Assembly (NCBI GenBank): GCA_022563075.1
Contig: JADFOC010000056.1
Coordinates: 1 to 9,789 of the forward strand
Length of the DNA stretch: 9,789 nucleotides
Reading direction: 5' to 3'
From: Pseudomonadota bacterium
GTDB lineage: Bacteria > Pseudomonadota > Gammaproteobacteria > Pseudomonadales > Pseudohongiellaceae
A program made the translations under genes and the position numbers. The notes under the pieces were generated by a model. That model worked only from the letters and a program-made list of their open reading frames with translations, was not told where the DNA came from and did no database searches. This document shows positions 1 through 4,384 of the stretch, one piece after another (within the stretch, counting starts at the first letter, position 1; each line of letters starts with the position of its first letter).

Positions 1-262
1 CAAAGTTCCTAAGGCAAACTTTTGTGGAGTGGGCCAATCAAAGTAAGAAATATTCCTTCTGGTCAAAAGAGTTTTACGAAAAGAAACGTGCAGCGGGGAA
101 ATCACATCAAGCAGTTTTGCGTATGCTTGCGTTCAAATGGATCAGGATCATCTTCAGGTGTTGGCAAAGCAGAACACCATATAATGAATCAACCTATCTG
201 TTCGCTCTTAAGAAGAGAAAGGTGTTGGCAATCTAGAAAATTATATTGACGAAGGACTCAGA
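1..262 (+). mobile_element. right end of an IS110-family insertion sequence (boundary approximate)
   Basis: This covers the transposase tail plus a short AT-rich 3' non-coding stretch (237 to about 260). IS110-family elements lack conventional terminal inverted repeats and often make no target duplication, so the exact end cannot be read from one side. The right boundary must lie between the stop codon at 236 and the attC-like core GTTATGT at 270-276. The stretch 248-259 (GACGAAGGACTC) could be either IS terminus or attC. The left end is outside the window. Confidence 0.5.
3..236 (+). CDS. IS110-superfamily transposase, C-terminal fragment (5' cut by window edge)
   Basis: The reading frame is open from the left window edge (codon at 3-5) to a TAG at 234-236, giving 77 visible residues. 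The run FVEWANQS, then SFWSKEFYEKKRAAGKSHQ, then LRMLAFKWIRIIFRCWQSRTPY matches my memory of the extreme C-terminus of IS110-type transposases (DEDD catalytic domain followed by Transposase_20), lying beyond the catalytic serine region. The DEDD domain and the serine motif are outside the window, so activity cannot be judged. A GTG at position 24 is internal and not the real start. In IS110-group elements the guide (bridge) RNA is in the left non-coding end; in the IS1111 group it is in the right end. Fewer than about 40 nt separate this stop from a putative attC remnant, which is too short for a right-end guide RNA. The element is therefore either IS110-group or truncated at the right. Family assignment is by recognition only. 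Confidence 0.72.
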   Translation, partial: KFLRQTFVEWANQSKKYSFWSKEFYEKKRAAGKSHQAVLRMLAFKWIRIIFRCWQSRTPYNESTYLFALKKRKVLAI

Positions 263-278
263 GCGTATTGTTATGTGT
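251..278 (-). other. putative truncated attC site (R''-L'' half) at the end of the XRE cassette
   Basis: Read on the minus strand just downstream of the XRE gene stop, the sequence is ACATAAC followed by AATACGC and TCTGAGTCC. ACATAAC is a near match to the attC left core RYYYAAC (one deviation, A for Y). The following AA-T-CG pattern resembles the left arm of known attC sites such as that of the aadA1 cassette. The right arm with its GTTRRRY core is missing: within about 40 nt the sequence runs into the IS110 transposase gene. I infer an attC that was interrupted or truncated by the insertion sequence. Support comes from the 10-bp inverted match to the opposite end of the cassette (959-968). 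Confidence 0.45.
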
Positions 279-967
279 TTTACTCAATTAAGTAGCATTA
301 CGCTAGTTTGCCTGATTTTTAGAAAGTTTTAGCCCAAAGAAGCTTCCAGAAAGCTTGGATTCAATTGCAGGCCAAGCGCGATATTTATCGCCAATTCGAA
401 TGACTATTGAATTTAGATAAGCTCCAAAAAATTGACTTGTGCCACCTATTAGAAGCAGTTCATTTGTAGTCAAATTCCATAAAGGAAACTGTTTCCCTGG
501 GACTACTACTGATGCTGTGCACATAATAATTGCTATAAGAATCATTCCAATCTCGGCTCGATGAAGAGTTTGTCGACTAGCTCCAAACCAACCTCTCCCC
601 AATAATAGTCTTGCCCAAAGGGGTATTTCCACAAAATCTTCAGATATATTTTCCATTGCATATAACTCCCGCTCTAGTTCGTTAACAGATATTTCATAGA
701 CAACGGCGAGAGCCCTCAATGAGCCATAGCTGACCCTATGCCCACTTTCTACTCTCTGAATGGTGCGAAGGCTTAAGCCGCTTAGTTCAGAAAGATGTTC
801 TTGTGAAAGTAGCGCTTTTTGTCTGAGCTGCTTGGCAAACATCATAAATTCTCGCTGCTGGGAGTGTTAGCTTATTCGTTCTTCTACGCTGTCGGTCATG
901 CCAAAAGGTCGTCAATTTGCCGCCAGATGGAAATTTTTTAATCTACCCGGATGGCTATACACATAAC
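270..967 (-). mobile_element. putative integron gene cassette carrying the XRE/membrane gene
   Basis: In an integrated cassette the first bases (TTRRRY) are complementary to the start of its own attC (RYYYAA), because the attC was cut inside the right core on insertion. Here TGTTATGTGT reads into the cassette on the minus strand at 968-959, and its exact complement ACACATAACA reads out of it on the minus strand at 278-269. The two copies flank a single minus-strand gene. An integron-integrase N-terminus lies to the right, transcribed in the opposite direction, which is the canonical intI-attI-cassette geometry. Weak points are the imperfect core (GTTATGT against GTTRRRY), the long 5' leader of about 115 nt, and the truncated attC. 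A chance repeat or another small element with short terminal repeats remains possible. Confidence 0.45.
303..845 (-). CDS. XRE-family HTH protein with C-terminal membrane segments
   Basis: This 180-residue protein is probably a membrane-anchored transcriptional regulator. Residues 4-58 form an XRE/Cro-type helix-turn-helix: AKQLRQKALLSQEHLSELSG, then SLRTIQRVESG, the usual recognition-helix pattern, then SLRALAVVYEISVNELE. A charged linker (60-95) follows, with two hydrophobic stretches at about 99-117 (GMILIAIIMCTASVVVPG) and 128-150 (NELLLIGGTSQFFGAYLNS). The tail, 151-180, is polar and basic. The layout resembles HTH proteins with a short two-helix membrane domain of unknown role; I do not recognise a named family. 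Two tandem ATG codons occur at 845 and 842, with only a weak GAG upstream. The gene is visibly more AT-rich than the beta-oxidation genes, which suggests acquisition. It is the likely cargo of an integron cassette. No partner toxin or target gene is visible beside it. Confidence 0.75.
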   Translation of the reverse strand: MMFAKQLRQKALLSQEHLSELSGLSLRTIQRVESGHRVSYGSLRALAVVYEISVNELERELYAMENISEDFVEIPLWARLLLGRGWFGASRQTLHRAEIGMILIAIIMCTASVVVPGKQFPLWNLTTNELLLIGGTSQFFGAYLNSIVIRIGDKYRAWPAIESKLSGSFFGLKLSKNQAN

Positions 968-1000
968 ATTTGTATAGGGAACTGGGTCCCTTTGTAATAT
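959..1000 (-). other. attI-like or attC-like recombination junction at the 5' end of the cassette
   Basis: On the minus strand the sequence TACAAATGTTATGTGT (973-958) resembles an integron recombination core. Known attI sites end in A-rich DNA followed by GTTRRRY, for example AAACAAAGTTAGGC in attI1, quoted from memory. Immediately upstream is a hairpin-forming repeat, AGGGA (976-980), loop ACTGGG, TCCCT (987-991), which could be part of an attC arm or an incidental stem. The next gene upstream of the site is an integron-integrase remnant in the divergent orientation, which favours attI. The core deviates from consensus (T at one R position). Confidence 0.38.
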
Positions 1001-1085
1001 CGTGGGATTTTAGTTTATGCGGTAATTGCTTGAATTGGAACAGAAAAATTAGAACTTGTTTATTTCTCAGGGTTGGATACCGAGC

Positions 1086-1113
1086 AGGGTCGCTTTGCTT
1101 TCAGCGAGGGTCG
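1086..1113. repeat. 7-bp direct repeat AGGGTCG, 21-bp period
   Basis: AGGGTCG occurs at 1086-1092 and 1107-1113. The context is similar, with AGC just before the first copy and AGCG before the second. The 21-bp period is two helical turns, which suits a protein binding one DNA face. Function is unknown. Confidence 0.4.
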
Positions 1114-1176
1114 ATTTAAAGCGCGCCTATTTTGTAACTGCTTGAAAAACAAGATAACAATCTGCGCCGCTTGGGC

Positions 1177-1207
1177 AAAGCGAGCCACCTGGGAATAAAA
1201 AGCGAGC
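1177..1207. repeat. 9-bp direct repeat AAAGCGAGC, 22-bp period
   Basis: Exact copies of AAAGCGAGC lie at 1177-1185 and 1199-1207, 70 to 100 bp upstream of the integrase remnant start. attI sites carry direct repeats bound by the integrase and promoters carry operator repeats; which applies here, if either, is not known. Confidence 0.45.
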
Positions 1208-1209
1208 AT

Positions 1210-1221
1210 AATTTGCAAATT
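1210..1221. promoter_or_regulatory. 12-bp perfect palindrome, possible operator
   Basis: AATTTGCAAATT is a perfect 12-bp palindrome located 55 bp upstream of the integrase remnant start codon. It is AT-rich and could be an operator for a dimeric regulator, but nothing identifies the regulator and the gene it would control is dead. Confidence 0.3.
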
Positions 1222-1275
1222 GGTGAGTATTTGAACTAGATTTGCTTACTAATCTTGCAGAATACGGACATTCGC

Positions 1276-1371
1276 ATGAGCAGTAAATTTCTCGAATCGG
1301 TACGCAGAAATATGCGCCTCCAAGGTTATAGCCTCGCCACCAGCCCACTGGATCAATTGGGGATAGATTGA
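1276..1371 (+). pseudogene. intI: truncated integron integrase, N-terminal 22 codons only
   Basis: The ATG at 1276 has an ACGGA element about 10 nt upstream. It opens a 31-codon frame beginning MSSKFLESVRRN and continuing MRLQGYSLAT, then SPLDQLGID and TGA at 1369-1371. The first 22 residues closely match the start of integron integrases of gammaproteobacteria: a phage-integrase SAM-like N-terminal domain with the pattern FLxSVRxxMRxxxYSLxTEKTYxxWI. Homology stops abruptly after SLAT, at about 1341, where EKTY would be expected. The core-binding and tyrosine-recombinase catalytic domains (R-H-R-Y) are absent, so no activity is possible. A deletion that fused the intI start to chromosomal DNA next to the DUF2237 gene explains this most simply. 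The direction, divergent from the cassette gene, is canonical. Generic phage integrases share this domain more weakly, but the exact pattern favours IntI. Confidence 0.62.
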
Positions 1372-1376
1372 CAAGA

Positions 1377-1748
1377 CTAGTTAATGTCCGCCGCAAATTC
1401 CTTCAATTTTTCCAGCGATACAATGTCCAGTGCCTTCTTGTGCGTGCGCATGAGATAGACCTTCGGCGCCATGTCTTGCTCGTAGGCTTCCAGCCAACGA
1501 GATGCGCACAGACACCAGCTGTCTCCTGGACTTAATCCGGGAAATCCGAATTCGGGGATGGGTGTGGAGAGATCGTTGCCACGAAACCGGGAATACTCAA
1601 GAAATTTCTGGCTGACCTGAATACAAACCGTATGCGAACCCAGATCTTCCTCACAGGTGTTGCAGCAGCCATCTCGGTAAAAACCCGTCACTGGATCTGC
1701 GCCGCAAGCGATCAGCGTTTCGTCGAAGACATTGATTGAATCGTCCAT
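1377..1748 (-). CDS. DUF2237 family protein
   Basis: Small soluble protein of the DUF2237 family (Pfam PF09996); its function is unknown. The family core is complete: NVFDETLIACGADPVTGFYR, then DGCCNTCEEDLGSHTVC, then FLEYSRFRGNDLSTP, PEFGFPGLSPGDSWCLCASR and a C-terminal helix ending EFAADIN. Several conserved cysteines (the GCCNTC and WCLC motifs) and acidic residues suggest metal or redox chemistry, but this is inference. I chose the ATG at 1748 (MDDSINVF, 123 residues) because the conserved region begins right after it and a GGG lies about 8 nt upstream. An in-frame GTG at 1760 would add only MGST. It is last in the minus-strand run, 33 nt after the metallopeptidase gene. No terminator hairpin is visible after its TAG; the sequence runs straight into the integrase remnant. 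Confidence 0.88.
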   Translation of the reverse strand: MDDSINVFDETLIACGADPVTGFYRDGCCNTCEEDLGSHTVCIQVSQKFLEYSRFRGNDLSTPIPEFGFPGLSPGDSWCLCASRWLEAYEQDMAPKVYLMRTHKKALDIVSLEKLKEFAADIN

Positions 1749-1781
1749 TGTACTACCCACAGAAAAAATAAATTCCTAAGC

Positions 1782-2468
1782 TCAGCGCCTTAATATCATG
1801 AACCATCTGCCAACATTAAGCACGTTTGCCAATGCCGCCGCAAAATAGGTCAAGGCGGCGGCTCTTAAAATTTTGCGTATCGAGGGAATTTGCTCTTCAT
1901 TCACATACTCCCCGTCAATCAGTATCGGCAATGCTTTATTGAAACTGGCATCCCATTCTTCCGGCAGAATGATTAGATAGGAAAATGCGCCAATGACCTG
2001 TAGTAACAGGCTCACGCCAAGAACCACGCCTATAGCCAGCGGCGAGCGTAACACAATACCGATCAGCGGCAATGACATCATGATGATAATACCGGCTCGA
2101 TTAAATCGTTGGGCAGTGGGCAAGTAGCGTTTTCGTAACTCGAATATTTTCTCCTTCCGGTGAAACTGAATGGCATGACCCACTTCGTGAGCGGCGATGG
2201 CGACCGCGGTGAGGGATTTGCCATTAAAGTTATCCGGGCTCAGGCGTACGGTCTTGCTGGCGGGATCGAAATGGTCCTGGAAGGGCTTGGTTTCTTCGAC
2301 CTTGATGCCTTCCAACTGAAATCGCTGCACTAAATGTTTTGCCAGCTCTCCGCCGGTGCCGGACAATCCAGGAATTTCATTGCCGTATTTACTCATTACC
2401 TGCCGCACCCAGAAGGAGGGAACGTAGATCAGAATTGCTAGAACGGCGCCGATGATGAGTAATAACAT
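1782..2468 (-). CDS. membrane-bound neutral zinc metallopeptidase, YugP/Zn_peptidase_2 family
   Basis: This 228-residue integral-membrane protein matches the PF04298 zinc-peptidase family (B. subtilis YugP-like). An N-terminal hydrophobic helix at 2-20 is followed by FWVRQVMSKYG and a soluble region with LSGTGGELAKHLV and DHFDPASKTVRLSPDNFNGK. The zinc motif HEVGH lies at 94-98, inside AIAAHEVGHAIQFH. Further hydrophobic segments are at about 126-140, 143-168 and 203-219. The LPEEWDASFNKAL segment (168-180) carries the acidic third zinc ligand typical of the family. Length and motif order are normal. Substrates of the family are poorly known; membrane protein turnover is a guess. The gene follows the oxygenase gene by 12 nt. 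The stretch before the ATG (GCGCCTCCCC) has no Shine-Dalgarno purine run, so translation may be coupled to the upstream gene. Confidence 0.9.
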   Translation of the reverse strand: MLLLIIGAVLAILIYVPSFWVRQVMSKYGNEIPGLSGTGGELAKHLVQRFQLEGIKVEETKPFQDHFDPASKTVRLSPDNFNGKSLTAVAIAAHEVGHAIQFHRKEKIFELRKRYLPTAQRFNRAGIIIMMSLPLIGIVLRSPLAIGVVLGVSLLLQVIGAFSYLIILPEEWDASFNKALPILIDGEYVNEEQIPSIRKILRAAALTYFAAALANVLNVGRWFMILRR

Positions 2469-2480
2469 GGGGAGGCGCTA

Positions 2481-3170
2481 CTAGATGACACGTTTAAATT
2501 TAGTTAGAAGCGGCGGATCTTGTTTTCGCGCAGGCACGGTGCCAGCTACCTGGTAAACTTTTTCCCGGAACCAGAAATTACAAGCCCACTTCTCCCCTTT
2601 GAGTACCGGCATTCCGCCGTGAAGGCTGTCAGGATGTCGAACGGTACTGCCTTCGTGACAATTATGGAATAACAGCATCCGGCCCTTCTTGGCTCTCACC
2701 TCCATGTCCAGTTTGGGAAAGATAGTGCTACCGCCCTCCGCCACATCGTTAAGATAGAACAGGCAGGTGATCATGAGTTGACCGCCTTTGCGCATGCACC
2801 GCTGACCCCGCTCGGTGGCGGCATCCCAGGCATCGAAGTGCGGCGCATACTGCTGGGACTCGCTGTAATAGATCACTTGTAGCGATTCCGCATTCTCCAG
2901 CGGAACGCCTACTACTGCGGCGACACGTAGCGACAGTTCTTCGATAACCGCATTGTAACCATGGGCAACCCAGCAATTGCTGCCGGATCGACCGTCGCTT
3001 TCGACACCGGATTTGGCGGAACTGACCAGTGCCTGTTTCAATTTGGGCTCGGCGGCGGCTAGCAATTGTTCGACTTCGAGATCATCCAGGAAATCTTCGA
3101 ACACATACACCAGCGGATCATCATTGATCTTGCGTCCAGTTTCGTAAAAGTCTCGCAGCCTGACGGTCAT
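2481..3170 (-). CDS. 2-oxoglutarate/Fe(II) oxygenase, prolyl 4-hydroxylase-like
   Basis: The 229-residue protein has a single P4Hc (prolyl 4-hydroxylase alpha-subunit-like) double-stranded beta-helix domain. Visible landmarks are FEDFLDDLEVEQLL near the N-terminus and RSGSNCWVAHG at 61-71. The iron ligands are H111 and D113 in HFDAWD and a distal H184 in SLHGGMPVLKGEKW, with K194 as the likely 2-oxoglutarate-binding lysine and W200 in the closing strand. GGSTIFPKLD (146-155) and KKGRMLLFHN (161-170) are also typical. There is no signal peptide, so it should act in the cytoplasm. The substrate is unknown; bacterial relatives hydroxylate prolyl residues in proteins or free amino acids. The ATG at 3170 has AGGG about 8 nt upstream. 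It lies 55 nt downstream of the acyl-CoA dehydrogenase gene, so co-transcription is possible but functionally unexplained. Confidence 0.88.
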   Translation of the reverse strand: MTVRLRDFYETGRKINDDPLVYVFEDFLDDLEVEQLLAAAEPKLKQALVSSAKSGVESDGRSGSNCWVAHGYNAVIEELSLRVAAVVGVPLENAESLQVIYYSESQQYAPHFDAWDAATERGQRCMRKGGQLMITCLFYLNDVAEGGSTIFPKLDMEVRAKKGRMLLFHNCHEGSTVRHPDSLHGGMPVLKGEKWACNFWFREKVYQVAGTVPARKQDPPLLTKFKRVI

Positions 3171-3225
3171 TTGAATGCCCTATGCAGCTACCCTTGCTAC
3201 ACGTTAATTTAGCGAGAAACTATGG

Positions 3226-4374
3226 CTAAAAACTATTAAGCGTCGCGTATCGATCGCGGTGAAAACTCGCATCGCCGAGAAACTGCTGCGCCACGCGCGC
3301 ACGCTTGATAAAGAATCCAATATCAAATTCATCGGTCATGCCGATACCACCGTGCATCTGGATACCTTCGTTGCTGACCAGAAAAAACACCTCCGATAAC
3401 TTCGACTTGGCGATACTGGCGAGCTCGGCAATATCTGCTCGACTCTTCTTGGGATCGTCGAGCGCTGACAGCGCCGCCCGTACTACAGATTTACACAATT
3501 CAATTTCACTGTACATAGTCGCAGCGCGATGCTGCAGTCCCTGGAAGGAACCAATCAGTACGCCAAATTGTTCGCGTTGCTTCAGGTACAGCAGGATGCG
3601 ATCAAACACTTCCTGTATGCTACCTAACATCTCTGCCGCCAGACCTATACGAGCAATATCCAATACGCGGTCCAAGCCATTGAAGCCGCAATCAATCTGC
3701 CCCAACAAAGCATCCGCGGCAACCCTCACCTTAGTCAGCTCCAACTTCGCCGCGTTACGGCTATCCACCATCCAGGTGCGGGTGACTTTGACGCCCTCAC
3801 TGTCGGCATCGACCAGAAACAGGCTGATCCCATCCTCACTATCGGTGTCACCGGAGGTGCGTGCGACGACGATGAGCTTTTCCGCGACATGACCGTCCAG
3901 CACAAAAGTTTTAACGCCGTTCAAGACATAACCAGCGTCGGCTGCCTCGGCCGTGGTGGCGATGTGACTCGGAGAATGGGTAGTGTGCTCGTCCAACGCC
4001 AATGCCACCAGTAATTCTCCGGAAACTATTTTCGGCAGCAGTGCTTGTTTTTGTTCCTCGCTGCCCAGTTCAGTAATGGCAGTCGCTGCCAGCAACACCG
4101 TCGATATCAGCGGCGAATTGACCAGGGTACGGCCGGTTTCTTCCAGCACTACACCCAGGCCAGCATAACCAAAATCGAAGCCGCCGTAAGCTTCCGGCAC
4201 CGCCATACCGGCCCAGCCCAATTCAATCATCTGCGCCCAGATCTTCCGATCGAAGCCATCTGCATCCTTGGTATCTCGCAACTTGCGCAAGTTGCCAATT
4301 GGGGAGACCTGTTGACAGAAATTCTTGGCCGAATCTTTCAACAGTTGTTGTTCTTCACTAAGTACTAAGGTCAT
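3226..4374 (-). CDS. acyl-CoA dehydrogenase, small/non-catalytic partner of a heteromeric pair
   Basis: The 382-residue protein has the full acyl-CoA dehydrogenase fold: N-terminal helical domain (LSEEQQLLKDSAKNF, PEAYGGFDFGYAGLGVVLEE), middle beta domain and C-terminal helical domain. R267 and Q278 in QREQFGVLIGSFQ are the classical residues that bind FAD across the subunit interface. MHGGIGMTDEFD (340-351) is also typical. The middle-domain FAD/substrate signature is degenerate (ALDEHTTHSPS at 126-136 where CxGxTEPxAGSD is usual). The position of the usual catalytic Glu (IYEGTxEI in medium-chain enzymes) is occupied by QQFLGDAS. It therefore should not work alone. It lies 10 nt after the large-subunit gene, with GAGG before the ATG. 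The arrangement matches known alpha2beta2 dehydrogenases (mycobacterial ChsE1-ChsE2, PimC/PimD type). Heteromer formation is inference; the acyl-CoA substrate is unknown. Confidence 0.87.
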   Translation of the reverse strand: MTLVLSEEQQLLKDSAKNFCQQVSPIGNLRKLRDTKDADGFDRKIWAQMIELGWAGMAVPEAYGGFDFGYAGLGVVLEETGRTLVNSPLISTVLLAATAITELGSEEQKQALLPKIVSGELLVALALDEHTTHSPSHIATTAEAADAGYVLNGVKTFVLDGHVAEKLIVVARTSGDTDSEDGISLFLVDADSEGVKVTRTWMVDSRNAAKLELTKVRVAADALLGQIDCGFNGLDRVLDIARIGLAAEMLGSIQEVFDRILLYLKQREQFGVLIGSFQGLQHRAATMYSEIELCKSVVRAALSALDDPKKSRADIAELASIAKSKLSEVFFLVSNEGIQMHGGIGMTDEFDIGFFIKRARVAQQFLGDASFHRDRYATLNSF

Positions 4375-4384
4375 TGCCAGTCCT

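Larger units (their letters stand above)
992..1275. other. non-coding spacer between cassette junction and intI remnant, repeat-rich
   Basis: About 280 nt without a convincing gene. It contains a 7-bp direct repeat AGGGTCG (1086-1092 and 1107-1113, 21 bp apart start to start), a 9-bp direct repeat AAAGCGAGC (1177-1185 and 1199-1207, 22 bp apart) and a 12-bp perfect palindrome (1210-1221). In an integron this is where the intI promoter and the integrase-binding part of attI would lie. No clear LexA box and no well-spaced sigma-70 promoter was found; TTGAAC at 1231-1236 could be a -35 box but lacks a good -10 partner. Confidence 0.4.

Noticed and set aside
22..249. 75-codon plus-strand open frame overlapping the transposase fragment in another frame
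   Set aside because: It is a shadow of the transposase frame, with low-complexity Gly/Ser stretches and no family resemblance, whereas the frame ending at 236 is clearly IS110-like.
976..991. Hairpin AGGGA-ACTGGG-TCCCT read as an intrinsic terminator
   Set aside because: The stem is only 5 bp, no T-run follows on the minus strand, and only TTTG follows on the plus strand. It is more likely part of the recombination-site region or incidental.
1034..1192. Plus-strand open frame with protein-like stretches (ELVYFSGLDTEQGRFAFSEG)
   Set aside because: It has no ATG or good alternative start with a ribosome site, and it lies in the repeat-rich spacer. Composition alone is too weak evidence. It may be a gene fragment, but I recognise no family.
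1220..1275. LexA (SOS) box before the integrase remnant
   Set aside because: Many intI genes have a CTGT-N8-ACAG type site in the promoter. Nothing close to it is present here; the nearest CAG and CTG triplets have the wrong spacing.
1127..1396. 89-codon minus-strand open frame overlapping the end of the DUF2237 gene
   Set aside because: It lies antisense to the integrase remnant, starts inside another gene, has an unusual Cys/Ser/Arg-rich composition and no recognisable domain. It looks like an accidental open frame.
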